A stretch of DNA of 64,000 bases from Saprospiraceae bacterium (GCA_016718205.1 JADKEB010000012.1:1-64000), one strand, 5' to 3'. Positions 39,508-48,738 are shown, numbered from the stretch's first letter. Program-made: numbers and translations. The notes: generated by a model from the letters alone, not told the origin.

Positions 39508-40887
39508 TCAGGCAAAGACATCTCTTAACAGATCATCTATTCGGGATAACATTTTTACTTCGATGTTAAAGTTTTTCTTCGATAGAATTTCGGATTTATA
39601 TCCTGAAATGAATATAAGTTCAAATCCCAAACGTGCCGCTTCCTGTATTCTTTGTTCCACCCTACTGACAGGCCTTATTTCGCCCGATAGACCAACTTCC
39701 CCGGCAAAACAGACTTTTTTGCTGATGTGAATATCATGAAGGGAAGATATTAGGGCCGCCACAACTGCTAGATCTATTGATGGATCTGTGACCTTGATAC
39801 CACCTGCAATATTGAGAAAGACGTCATTTTGACCGAATGGCAATCCGCACCTTTTTTCCAATACTGCCAGAAGCATTGATAACCTTCTAAGATCAAAGCC
39901 CGTGGCTGACCTCTGTGGTGTACCATATATAGACGGGCTTACAAGTGCCTGGGTTTCTATAAGTAATGGCCGGAGACCCTCTACAGATGCCGCAATGGCA
40001 CTTCCTGATAACTGATCATCATCCGGGGATATCAGCAGTTCTGAAGGATTGGAGATTTCTTTAAGTCCATGTACATCCATAGCGTAGATACCTATTTCAT
40101 CCGTACTTCCAAACCGGTTTTTCAGCGTTCTGAGTATTCTGTAGGCGTAGTGCTGATCTCCTTCAAACTGAAGCACTACGTCCACAATGTGTTCCAGCAA
40201 TTTTGGTCCTGCGATGCCGCCTTCCTTATTGATGTGTCCGATGATAAATACCGGGATATTGGTTTCCTTGGCAAATCTCTGCAGATCGCCTGTACACTCT
40301 TTCACCTGTGAAATGCTGCCGGGTGTACTATCGATATATGGGCTGACCAGAGTTTGGATAGAATCTATGATAATGACATTTGGCTCCAGCTTTACAGCTT
40401 CTTTAAGTATATTGTGTACATTGATGTCAGTATATACAAAACACTCTTTATTTTGATTGCCTATCCTGTTAGCGCGCATTTTGATCTGCTCCTCACTCTC
40501 TTCACCGGATACATATAGGACTCTGGTACTGATCTGAAGTGCCATCTGAAGCAATAAGGTAGATTTTCCTATGCCCGGTTGTCCTCCTACCAGAATGATG
40601 GATCCCTGTACCAATCCACCGCCCAGCACTCTGTTGAGTTCATTATCCCGGGTATTGATCCGGCTGGTGTTTAATGTACCGACTTCGTCCAGTTTTTTGG
40701 GGATGATCTTTTCACTTTTGGCAGATTTCCAGATTTTTTCTTTTTCCTGTGTCTGAGATTTTTTTTCTACTACTTCTTCTGTGTAGGTATTCCATTCTCC
40801 ACAAGATGAACACTTTCCGATCCATTTTGGAGATTCGGCCCCACAATTGGTGCAAAAAAATGTCGTTTTAACTTTCAAATTATTCAA
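39508..40887 (-). CDS. radA: DNA repair protein RadA
   Basis: A 459-residue RecA-like helicase that speeds branch migration in recombination. It has an N-terminal zinc finger (C12, C15, C27, C30), Walker A GGQPGIGKST (101-110), the RadA-specific KNRFG motif (LKNRFGSTDEIGIY), and the Lon-like C-terminal domain. All parts are complete. The start is supported by the zinc finger right at the beginning. The gene's 3' end touches a repeat element. Confidence 0.96.
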   Translation of the reverse strand: MNNLKVKTTFFCTNCGAESPKWIGKCSSCGEWNTYTEEVVEKKSQTQEKEKIWKSAKSEKIIPKKLDEVGTLNTSRINTRDNELNRVLGGGLVQGSIILVGGQPGIGKSTLLLQMALQISTRVLYVSGEESEEQIKMRANRIGNQNKECFVYTDINVHNILKEAVKLEPNVIIIDSIQTLVSPYIDSTPGSISQVKECTGDLQRFAKETNIPVFIIGHINKEGGIAGPKLLEHIVDVVLQFEGDQHYAYRILRTLKNRFGSTDEIGIYAMDVHGLKEISNPSELLISPDDDQLSGSAIAASVEGLRPLLIETQALVSPSIYGTPQRSATGFDLRRLSMLLAVLEKRCGLPFGQNDVFLNIAGGIKVTDPSIDLAVVAALISSLHDIHISKKVCFAGEVGLSGEIRPVSRVEQRIQEAARLGFELIFISGYKSEILSKKNFNIEVKMLSRIDDLLRDVFA

Positions 40888-41206
40888 ATTTATATTCTTT
40901 TTATACCCCGCAGAAAATGATTTGTAAAAGTATATTCATACAATTATATGAATATCAATAAATTGTGATTTAAATTTTTTGCATAATATTTTTTGTTCAA
41001 TTTATCACTGTAAGTGAAGTTTGTTCAAATCACACAAACTCATTTTTATGATATTAAAGTATTTCAAAAAGAAGTTGTATTTTTTTATTAAAAATATGTG
41101 GCTTGACGAAATCAAATCGTCTTATATAAGAAAATACAAAATTTGAAATAAAGTTCCAAAAGTGGAATAAATATTAAATTGTTTTCAATTGGTTTTTTGG
41201 GGTTAT

Positions 41207-41247
41207 GCGGAGTTAAGATGTTATGTCTAGCTCCGCTATTTTTTTTT
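41207..41247 (+). terminator. Orphan Rho-independent terminator on the plus strand
   Basis: Arms GCGGAG (41,207-41,212) and CTCCGC (41,231-41,236) are followed by a run of nine T. No plus-strand gene lies upstream, because radA is divergent, so a small RNA from 40,900-41,240 is possible. The 430-base gap is otherwise A/T-rich with nothing recognised. Confidence 0.6.
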
Positions 41248-41254
41248 CCCAAAA

Positions 41255-41291
41255 ACAAAAAAAAAGGCATATACCATAGTGATATATACCT
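41255..41291 (-). terminator. Terminator of the coiled-coil gene
   Basis: Reading on the minus strand, arms AGGTATAT and ATATGCCT (one G-T pair) are followed by a run of T. It lies about 30 bases past the stop at 41,319. Confidence 0.65.
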
Positions 41292-41318
41292 GTTTCATAT
41301 TCATACTTTAACAAAGTA

Positions 41319-42836
41319 TTAAGCCACAGGCTCTTCTTTTTTATCTTCCTTGATATCATCATTATCTTTATCACTCTCAAGGTCATCATCACTATCTTCT
41401 TTTAAATCTGCTTTGATATCTTCGATTTTTTCTCCGACCTGATCAGATATATCTTCCATGACATCTTCTGCTTTGTCCATGACATCTTCTACTTTGTCTT
41501 CTACTTTTTCTGCGACTTTTTCGGCTTCGTCCATCAATGCTTCCAATTTTTCGCCGGCAACCTCCGCAATAGCTTTTGCAGTATCCACCACATCTTCGAC
41601 CAATTGCTCCATCGACTCTGATATTTTGACCATGAAGTTGGATTCTTTCTTTGACTGTTTAGGCATTTCAGAAGCTGCTTTTTCAAGCTTTTCAGAGATT
41701 TTTTCAAACTCTTTGGAGTTTTCTGAAATATTGTTTGCAATTTTTTGTTTGACAACCTGTTTCGCTTCCTCCATTTTTTCAGCTTTCTCAGATCTTTTTT
41801 TCTCTTTTTCAAGTTTGTATTCCACTTCAGCTTTAGTTTTTAGCATATCATCCATTTTTTCATTCTTGGATTTTAAGCGCTCTTCTATCATTCGGATTTT
41901 AGCTTGTCTGAGTTGAGATTCCAACTGACCATCACTATCAGCAACTTTTTTTACTTGAAAATCGAGCTCTCTTTGGTCAAAATCTATAGAATTCTGCATT
42001 TTTTTAATAGCACCCATGAGACCTTCATAACGAGCCTTCAATCGTGCAAGATTATTGCTGTTATTTTGTTGAGAATGAGACCCTCTTCTTTCTTTGAGTT
42101 TTTTGAAAGCTTCATCTATTTTTTTCCAAAGTTCATTTCTGTTTTCTTTGGTAAATCTTATATCCTTGATTTTGGACTGTATCTTTTTCAGGTCTTCAAA
42201 AAGAGGGGTTGTTCCCAGACCCTTCTCTATCTTGTCTTCAATGTTAGTAAGTTCGTCTCTGAAAGTATCAAAATGTTTTTTTGATTGTGTTTCAAATTCG
42301 TCCTCTACGGATTTTTTATACTCTTTAAGTTTGTCAAAGAGATGATTGGCCTTTTCTCTCAATGAGGCACCATGCTCCCTGAAAAGATTTTTTTCAGATA
42401 CCTGATCCTGAACTTTATTCCAAAAATTTCTTAATTCATCCCACAATACATTGTCGTATTCTGTCAGATTGTCGATTTTTTCTTTCAACTCTTCAATCTC
42501 AGCCTTATACATACCATATAGCTTGGATGACAATACTACAAAGTGCCATTCTGTTTGTGCTCTGGTGATAAGATCGGGTCTGTCCACTCTGATTTCATCA
42601 GGTAAGATGCTATCAGAAACAGACAACTTCCTTTCTACTTTTGTAAAACCGGAAGGAAATTCAATTTCAACATCATCCTTCCATTTTTCTGACATCTCTT
42701 TGTAAAATGCTTCTGTGGCTACTGATTCCGGAAATGTGTAAATGTCAACTACATTCTCTTTTTCGAGGAGTTCTAATGCAACAAGGATTTTTCCACCTTT
42801 TTCATTCGAACCCCAAAGTACTACTTTACGTCTCAT
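41319..42836 (-). CDS. Coiled-coil protein with DUF349-like helices and acidic tail
   Basis: A 505-residue protein of unknown function. Residues 1-105 form a compact alpha/beta part (MRRKVVLWGSNEKGGKILVA, then LPDEIRVDRPDLITRAQTEW). Residues 108-260 are long charged helices that resemble DUF349 repeats (LWDELRNFWNKVQ, LWKKIDEAFKKLKE). After that come coiled coils with many K/E pairs. The region after residue 400 has amphipathic repeats such as AEKVEDKVEDVMDKAEDV and ends in a run of aspartate, glutamate and lysine. No signal peptide or membrane helix is present, so it is cytoplasmic and perhaps structural or nucleoid-linked. It precedes no partner gene. Confidence 0.7.
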   Translation of the reverse strand: MRRKVVLWGSNEKGGKILVALELLEKENVVDIYTFPESVATEAFYKEMSEKWKDDVEIEFPSGFTKVERKLSVSDSILPDEIRVDRPDLITRAQTEWHFVVLSSKLYGMYKAEIEELKEKIDNLTEYDNVLWDELRNFWNKVQDQVSEKNLFREHGASLREKANHLFDKLKEYKKSVEDEFETQSKKHFDTFRDELTNIEDKIEKGLGTTPLFEDLKKIQSKIKDIRFTKENRNELWKKIDEAFKKLKERRGSHSQQNNSNNLARLKARYEGLMGAIKKMQNSIDFDQRELDFQVKKVADSDGQLESQLRQAKIRMIEERLKSKNEKMDDMLKTKAEVEYKLEKEKKRSEKAEKMEEAKQVVKQKIANNISENSKEFEKISEKLEKAASEMPKQSKKESNFMVKISESMEQLVEDVVDTAKAIAEVAGEKLEALMDEAEKVAEKVEDKVEDVMDKAEDVMEDISDQVGEKIEDIKADLKEDSDDDLESDKDNDDIKEDKKEEPVA

Positions 42837-42965
42837 ACAACTAAAATTGGTAAATTTAAAAAACTAAAAAACTACGTGTAAATAAATACAATGCCTAAAA
42901 TTCTAAAATTGATGTTCTTCAGTATTTTGACCTTATGTAAAAACATTCAAAAATTGATTTTTAGG

Positions 42966-43964
42966 TTAAACTAATTTATGGTCTACCAGATATTCTGCAA
43001 TCTGAACAGCATTTGTTGCTGCACCCTTTCGCAGATTGTCTGCCACAATCCAAAGATTCAATCCGTTGTCAACTGATTCGTCACGACGGATTCTTCCTAC
43101 AAATACATCATTTTTATTTTTTGCAAACAATGGCATCGGATATTGAAAACTTTCTATATCATCCAGCACGGTAACACCGTCAGAATTTTTTAATAATTCC
43201 ACTACTTCAGCAAGGTCAAACGAATGCTTCAACTCTACATTTACGGACTCAGAATGTCCGCCATTAACCGGTATACGCACGGCGGTCGCTGTTATCCTCA
43301 TAGTGTCATCACCAAGTATCTTTTTGGTTTCGTGCACCAGCTTCATTTCTTCTTTGGTATATTTGTTTTCGAGGAAAACGTCGCACTGCGGTATGGCATT
43401 CTCAAAAATCTGATAATGGTATGCCATTTCTGACTTTTCAGGTTTTGTTCCTGCTTTTTCAGCTTCATACTGAGCCACAGCTTTGGCACCAGTTCCTGTA
43501 AATGATTGATATGTCGAAATTACCAACCTCTTGATACCATATTTTTTATGCAATGGTGCCAACGCGACTACCATCTGTATCGTTGAGCAATTAGGATTTG
43601 CAATGATTTTATCTTCTTTTGTCAAAGTTGATGCATTGATTTCTGGGACAACTAATTTTTTGGATGGATCCATCCTCCATGCGCTTGAATTGTCAATCAC
43701 AACCGTACCTTTTTCTGCAAATTTCGGTGCCCACTCTAATGAAGTACTACCTCCGGCCGAAAAAATGGCAATGTCGGGTACCATATTGACAGCTTCTTCC
43801 ATACTCACAACAGTATACTCTTTATTTTTATATTTTACTTTTTTCCCTACTGATCTTGCTGATGCTACCGGAATGTACTCGTTTATTTCTAAATCAAATT
43901 CTTCGAGAACTTCATTCATTACTCTGCCGACAAGTCCTGTAACGCCTACTACTGCTACTTTCAT
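42966..43964 (-). CDS. asd: Aspartate-semialdehyde dehydrogenase
   Basis: A 332-residue enzyme reducing aspartyl phosphate to the semialdehyde, the branch point to lysine/diaminopimelate, threonine and methionine. It has an N-terminal NADP loop (VGVTGLVGR, 7-15), catalytic C126 in NPNCSTIQ, and the substrate-side motif VNGGHSESVN containing the catalytic histidine. The length fits the family. It stands alone between the coiled-coil gene and the divergent lamin-tail gene. Confidence 0.96.
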   Translation of the reverse strand: MKVAVVGVTGLVGRVMNEVLEEFDLEINEYIPVASARSVGKKVKYKNKEYTVVSMEEAVNMVPDIAIFSAGGSTSLEWAPKFAEKGTVVIDNSSAWRMDPSKKLVVPEINASTLTKEDKIIANPNCSTIQMVVALAPLHKKYGIKRLVISTYQSFTGTGAKAVAQYEAEKAGTKPEKSEMAYHYQIFENAIPQCDVFLENKYTKEEMKLVHETKKILGDDTMRITATAVRIPVNGGHSESVNVELKHSFDLAEVVELLKNSDGVTVLDDIESFQYPMPLFAKNKNDVFVGRIRRDESVDNGLNLWIVADNLRKGAATNAVQIAEYLVDHKLV

Positions 43965-44136
43965 AACTTCAAAAAATTCTTATTTCCCATTAATTACGTT
44001 AATAATATTCTTTATTCTTATTTTTGCTTTTTTTAGTTGACTTCATAACACAATGATATCTAGTAAGACTATGAACATCCGCATTGTATTATATAATATG
44101 TACCTTTTCAAAAAGAATTGCAAAGATACACTATCC

Positions 44137-45963
44137 ATGAATACAAAAGGATTTTTGAATGCTAGATATTTTTTGCTTTTTACAATATTGTTTTTGAATT
44201 ATGGACTTTTATGTCAACTGAAACTCGATTTTGAAACACCATTTCCCGGCTCTGTGAAGTGGGAAGGAAATGTATCTCATTTCAAAATAAGCCCTGAAGG
44301 CCAATTGCAATTAAATGCTCTGTCTGCAGGAGAATCATCCATCTTTACCAAATATAAGATTCCACCGGATAGTATTCAGATTGATTTGTATTTCAAATTA
44401 CAATTTGCACCATCAAACGACAATTTTGGTAAAATATATCTTTTCATAGATAAAGCAACCGAAACAGCAGCCAACGGGTACTTTCTCAGAGTAGGTGAAA
44501 ATGGAAATAACGATGCCATCCAGTTGTGGAAATTGGTCAATGGCAATAGTACTCTCCTGGGTGCAGGAAGAATGGGTGCAGTCAGTGGCGACCCGGCTGA
44601 TGCAAGAATCAGGATTAAAATCTTCAGGAATGGCCGATGGATGATGGATTCAAACTATGAAGGGAATAACATCTTTGAAGAAGATCTTGAAATTTTTGAT
44701 CCTGCCTTTGTCCTGCCTGATTCTATTTTTTTTGGGATTTATTGTAAATACACCGCTTCAAGAGCAGATAAATTTTTTTATGATGACATCCAGATAAAAA
44801 CCATAGAAAAAGATATCACTGCACCCGAATTAAGTAAGGTGGACGTGATTAATGAAAACACTGTAATGCTAACCTTCTCTGAACCATTGGATGAAGTGAG
44901 TGCACTCCAACGCACCAATTATAGTGTAAGTAATAGTCTGAACAATCCGGATCAAATCATTTATACCAGATCAGTACCGCATCAGGTTACTTTAAAATTT
45001 GACTCAAAAAAGGTAGTAAGTGGCATTCTTTACACATTGAATGTACAGGGAGTAAAAGACAGAAGCAATAATACAAAGGTGTTGACATCCACTTTTTTTT
45101 ATGCTGTCAAACCCGGACCAGGTGATATTGTCATTACTGAGTTGCTTGCTGACCCATATACAGGTGGCGAAGATTTTGTGGAGATATTTAATAAATCTGC
45201 AAAATTTTTAAAATTAGATAGCCTTATTTTGCGCAATGCCCAAAAAAATGAAAGTCGTACATTAAGGACTGAATTTGTACTTTTTCCTTCAAAATACATT
45301 GCAATCAGTGCAAATATCCAGTTTTTAAGATCCACCTATAGTCCTCCTGATTCAGCTGTCTTGATCACCGCTACGCTTCCTTCGTTAAATGTAGAGTCAG
45401 GCAATATAAGCATCCTTACGCAACTTGGTAATGGCAGCTTGATCACGCTGGACAGCTTTGACTATAATGAAAAGATGCATTTTTCTCTTATTGATGATAC
45501 AAAAGGGGTGAGTCTTGAGCGGATTAGTATCACTTCAATGACCAACGATCCCAATAACTGGCACTCTGCATCCACACTTTCAAAATATGCAACACCTGGA
45601 TATAAAAACTCAAATTTTACAGAAGGGACCACTGCATCAATTGATGGCATAGGCATAGCACCGGATAAAAAAGTATTTACACCCAATGGTGACGGAACGG
45701 ACGACTTTATCCTTCTGAATTATAAGACAGATAAAGCAGGATACCTCGCTACCATCAGGGTATTTGATGCTGAAGGATTTCCTGTAGGTGATCTGGCAAA
45801 TAACTATTTACTGGGTACTGATGGGTCTATAAAATGGGATGGGATTGACAGCGAAGGGAGAATAGTCAGGTTGGGAATGTACATCCTTCACACAAAAATC
45901 TTTCATCCGGACGGTGATGTAAAAATGTTTAAATCTGTAGTGGTGGCGGCAGACAATTTTTAA
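44137..45963 (+). CDS. Secreted lamin-tail-domain protein with FlgD-like C-terminal region
   Basis: A 608-residue surface or secreted protein. The frame opens at 44,053, but ATG at 44,137 starts a proper signal peptide (MNTKGFLNARYFLLFTILFL). The first 230 residues are a lectin-like beta-sandwich (ELKLDFETPFPGSVKWEG style). A bacterial Ig-like domain follows (VMLTFSEPLDEVSALQRTNY), then a lamin-tail domain (GDIVITELLADPYTGGEDFV). The last 100 residues (FTPNGDGTDDFILLNY, then GMYILHTKIFHPDG) are an FlgD/gliding-type Ig domain. Such proteins are thought to be carried to the cell surface in Bacteroidota. The next gene starts 16 bases later. Confidence 0.8.
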   Translation: MNTKGFLNARYFLLFTILFLNYGLLCQLKLDFETPFPGSVKWEGNVSHFKISPEGQLQLNALSAGESSIFTKYKIPPDSIQIDLYFKLQFAPSNDNFGKIYLFIDKATETAANGYFLRVGENGNNDAIQLWKLVNGNSTLLGAGRMGAVSGDPADARIRIKIFRNGRWMMDSNYEGNNIFEEDLEIFDPAFVLPDSIFFGIYCKYTASRADKFFYDDIQIKTIEKDITAPELSKVDVINENTVMLTFSEPLDEVSALQRTNYSVSNSLNNPDQIIYTRSVPHQVTLKFDSKKVVSGILYTLNVQGVKDRSNNTKVLTSTFFYAVKPGPGDIVITELLADPYTGGEDFVEIFNKSAKFLKLDSLILRNAQKNESRTLRTEFVLFPSKYIAISANIQFLRSTYSPPDSAVLITATLPSLNVESGNISILTQLGNGSLITLDSFDYNEKMHFSLIDDTKGVSLERISITSMTNDPNNWHSASTLSKYATPGYKNSNFTEGTTASIDGIGIAPDKKVFTPNGDGTDDFILLNYKTDKAGYLATIRVFDAEGFPVGDLANNYLLGTDGSIKWDGIDSEGRIVRLGMYILHTKIFHPDGDVKMFKSVVVAADNF

Positions 45964-45978
45964 ATTGACTAAGGGAGC

Positions 45979-46908
45979 ATGAAAAAATTAGCGGGAATAG
46001 GAAATGTAATTGTGGCGGGATTTTTTATAGTGATGACTTCTATTTCTGTATTTTTACCATCATTTACCATTGCAGAAACCATGCAGGATCATCTGGTACA
46101 CATACTATTTATCTTGCTTGTATCAGGGATTATTGGTTTGGTCATCAGTAGCAACCTAATTTTATATACCAGTTTTGGCTGCGCAGCTACACTTGCATTG
46201 TTTTTAAAGAGTGCTTCCAATACGGAACTTAAAAATCCAGAAGTAAATGACGGAGATAAATTTGTAGTAGCTCATGTCAATCTGAGTATTACTGATCCTC
46301 AACAAATCCAAACCGCTTTGATAGGTAGACACGTTGATGCTATCTCATTTCAGGAGTTTACCCCGGATTGGGCAAAAGTGATGCCTGTTATCCTGGATAC
46401 TGCCTTTATATACAGTTATCAGAACGTAAGGATGGATTTGTACGGCAAAATGATAGTATCAAAATACCCGATGATCAATAATGAAAACATCATGTATGAC
46501 GACATTCCAAATCTGGATGTTGAAATTGAAAAGAATAACAAAAAATACAGGCTGATCTCATCATATATGATACCGGCATTAGACAATGCATCCCGACAGA
46601 AAGCAAAAGCACAGTTTACAGTTTTGGAAAAGGAATTGAGCCATAAACCACAAAAAATAATTGTTCTCGGGGAATTTAATCAAGTGTATTGGTCTAATGA
46701 TATTTTGACATTTAGAAATAGGACAGGATTACTCAACAGCAGGAGAAATGTCAATCCTTCTGATTTTAAAATGCCTTATGATCATATCTTTTACTCTGCA
46801 GACTTGGAGTGTTTTCGATTTGATGAATTAAGTGATACGGACCGAAACCATATTGGCTGCTTTGCTTCATTCCAGGTCAAAAAAGGTAAAATAGCCAGAA
46901 TCCAATAA
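45979..46908 (+). CDS. Endonuclease/exonuclease/phosphatase-fold membrane protein
   Basis: A 309-residue protein with three N-terminal membrane helices (about 8-30, 38-58, 60-78) and a C-terminal EEP domain. Expected residues are present at N101, E126, D268-H269 and H291. The usual catalytic GDFN motif reads GEFN (231-234), so the key aspartate is a glutamate and activity may be altered. The stop codon lies within the 8-bp target duplication of the 110-bp element that follows. Confidence 0.82.
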   Translation: MKKLAGIGNVIVAGFFIVMTSISVFLPSFTIAETMQDHLVHILFILLVSGIIGLVISSNLILYTSFGCAATLALFLKSASNTELKNPEVNDGDKFVVAHVNLSITDPQQIQTALIGRHVDAISFQEFTPDWAKVMPVILDTAFIYSYQNVRMDLYGKMIVSKYPMINNENIMYDDIPNLDVEIEKNNKKYRLISSYMIPALDNASRQKAKAQFTVLEKELSHKPQKIIVLGEFNQVYWSNDILTFRNRTGLLNSRRNVNPSDFKMPYDHIFYSADLECFRFDELSDTDRNHIGCFASFQVKKGKIARIQ

Positions 46909-46912
46909 ATTC

Positions 46913-47022
46913 GGGTGTATCCCAAAATTGCACTTTAATGAAAATTCCTTTTTGTTTTACCCCATCCCTGAAGGGAGACAAAAAGAAGTTTATAACGATT
47001 GAATAAAAAATGGGATACACCA
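46913..47022. mobile_element. 110-bp miniature inverted-repeat element, copy 2
   Basis: The element has the same length as copy 1 and is flanked by ATAAATTC (46,905-46,912 and 47,023-47,030). The left repeat is GGGTGTATCCCA, and the right one differs at its last base. The left target copy overlaps the stop codon of the EEP gene. Confidence 0.92.
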
Positions 47023-47038
47023 ATAAATTCCTAACACC

Positions 47039-47494
47039 ATGATCCGGTATAGTTGTAAAAAATTCGATGACCTTTCTCTGATTGAGCTTTATGAAATCAT
47101 GAAACTCAGGCAGGAAGTTTTTGTAGTAGAACAAAATTGCCCTTATCTTGACGCTGACGATAAGGATTTGTATGGATATCATGTCATGGGCAAGGACAAA
47201 AAGAATGCTGTGGTATGTTGCACACGTTTATTGCCTGAAGGTGTTTCATATGAAGGCTTTATTTCTATAGGCAGAGTGGCCAATGGTTCTACTGTCAGGG
47301 GCACAGGAGAAGGTAAAAAACTTATGGATTATTCTATTGAAACAATAAAACAGCTATATCCGGCTTCATCTATTAAAATAGGAGCGCAAACCTATTTAAA
47401 AAGATTTTATGAAAACCTGGGTTTTAAGGATTTAAATCAACCTTATCTGGAAGATGGAATTCCTCATATCATTATGGTGTATGAGGTCACATAG
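47039..47494 (+). CDS. elaA: ElaA-like GNAT acetyltransferase
   Basis: A 151-residue N-acetyltransferase of the ElaA type, with the early family motif LRQEVFVVEQNCPYLDADD and the acetyl-CoA-binding segment RVANGSTVRGTGEGKKLM. Its substrate is unknown. It begins 9 bases after the target duplication of the 110-bp element. That element may therefore supply or separate its promoter from the preceding gene. Confidence 0.9.
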   Translation: MIRYSCKKFDDLSLIELYEIMKLRQEVFVVEQNCPYLDADDKDLYGYHVMGKDKKNAVVCCTRLLPEGVSYEGFISIGRVANGSTVRGTGEGKKLMDYSIETIKQLYPASSIKIGAQTYLKRFYENLGFKDLNQPYLEDGIPHIIMVYEVT

Positions 47495-47617
47495 ATAGAT
47501 TTTTTTGAAATTATAGTCTTGATGGATAATATTATAACAAACGCAATACATTACAGGTATGATATTCTCTTGGCATACTAAAAATATTTAGTAAGAAAAT
47601 AAGGTGATATTTCTTTA

Positions 47618-47762
47618 GGCGCATTTCATTTTTTCGCACTGTGCTCGATTTCTTATCAAGTTTCGTTTGTTCGTCGTACGATGCAATATATTACGGCATC
47701 TTGCCTGAATCGCAAAAAAAATTGATGATTTTTAATGTGAGGCGAAAAAATGAAATACACCC
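47618..47762. mobile_element. 145-bp miniature inverted-repeat element (copy E1)
   Basis: Ends GGCGCATTTCATTTTTTCGC (left) and, inward from the right, GGGTGTATTTCATTTTTTCG. The inner part, from GTTTGTTCGTCGTA onward, recurs at 48,262-48,369. Its right end shares GGGTGTAT with the 110-bp family, so the same transposase type may move both. No clear target duplication. Confidence 0.7.
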
Positions 47763-47769
47763 ATCTATT

Positions 47770-48003
47770 ACCTAAAAATCTAAAATGACTTTCCTATTAC
47801 AGCCCAAAATCACTGCAAAATCAGTCACTTCGTTCACTTTTGACTTCGCACCTTAACCTGTACCGCCTTGCGGTAGCGATGCTACAGCTAAAGCTGCACA
47901 CAGTATGATTTGTCGTCAAAAATGCTGATTTTACCCGCCTGCTCCGAAGCGGGCAGGTTGTGCTTTTGACCTTCATTACGGAACTCATTATAGATATTTA
48001 GGT
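47770..48003. mobile_element. 234-bp miniature inverted-repeat element, copy 1
   Basis: Terminal repeats are ACCTAAAAATCTAAAATGA and, inward from the right, ACCTAAATATCTATAATGA (16 of 19 equal). The 3-bp direct repeats are ATT. Copy 2 at 60,479-60,712 is inverted, nearly identical and of exactly equal length. Inside are several short G/C-rich palindromes. It sits 7 bp from element E1. Confidence 0.92.
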
Positions 48004-48036
48004 ATTATCTCTAATCTTTATGTCCAAGATTAATAT

Positions 48037-48206
48037 AGGGACGTAGTCCTGTGATCTTTGTAGCAAAAATATCCACACACCATCACGTAGGGGCGTAGCC
48101 CTGTGATCTTAAAAGATGTGGTAAATATAAGATGTCAGGGCTACGCCCCTTATGTTTCAAGTGCTAATGTTTTCTACAAAGATGACAGAGCTACGCTGCT
48201 GCCCTG
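48037..48206. repeat. Nested inverted repeats (170-bp cruciform-like block)
   Basis: The outer arms (about 48,037-48,064 and 48,174-48,206) and inner arms (48,088-48,110 and 48,129-48,151) are all versions of one motif, AGGGGCGTAGCCCTGTGATC, in alternating orientation. No gene is inside. Copies of this motif were not seen elsewhere in the window. Confidence 0.8.
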
Positions 48207-48261
48207 ATAGGCCTGATAGTCGGGAGTAATTTATCTGCAGGATCATGTATCTAAAGCATCG

Positions 48262-48369
48262 TTTGTTCGTCGTAGCTTTTAGCTACGATGCAATATATTA
48301 AGGCATCTTGCCTGAATCGCAAAAAAAATGGGTGATTTTTAATGTGATGAGAAAAAATAAAATACACCC
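48262..48369. mobile_element. Left-truncated copy of the 145-bp element (E2)
   Basis: The block matches the right two thirds of E1 from GTTTGTTCGTCGTA to the end ATACACCC, plus an extra small palindrome (GTAGCTTTTAGCTAC). It ends exactly where the readable part of the SMI1/KNR4 gene begins, so it probably removed that gene's start. Confidence 0.75.
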
Positions 48370-48738
48370 TTTGGTCAAGATGTTTTTGGAAATCAATTTG
48401 TGATAAAGGATGAAATATTTTATTTTTTAAATATTGAAACAGGCGAATTAGAATATATTACGAATGGCGAATTTGATCAATTCGTCGAAATACTTCTGGG
48501 CGATATTAATTATTTTACTGGAAGTACATTAATTCAAAAATATAGTGATATAGATAAAGAAATGTTATCCCAAGGATATAGGTTATCCCCAATTAAGCCA
48601 TTTGTACTAGGTGGGGAATATGTAAATCAAAATTTATTTCTTAATAAATATATAGATAACCTTGAACTTAATAGTTCAATTGCTTTACAAATATATGGAT
48701 TACCAGATGGCCAAAAAGTAATTATTGAGAAAATATGA
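48370..48738 (+). pseudogene. SMI1/KNR4 (SUKH) family immunity-type protein, 5'-truncated
   Basis: The frame runs from the end of element E2 and reads FGQDVFGNQFVIKDEIFYFL, then NIETGELEYI and a helical end. This order is typical of the C-terminal two thirds of SMI1/KNR4 proteins, which often protect against RHS- or contact-dependent toxins. No proper start remains; the first possible one (GTG at 48,400) is inside the fold. A broken RHS gene follows within 300 bases, which fits a toxin-immunity origin. Confidence 0.65.

Noticed and set aside
41458..41916. Plus-strand open frame of 152 codons rich in serine and phenylalanine
   Set aside because: It is the mirror of the K/E-rich coiled-coil gene, whose codon bias produces long open frames on the other strand.
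47495..48370. CRISPR array
   Set aside because: The repeats are inverted and of different families, without regular spacing or equal-length spacers, and no cas gene is present.
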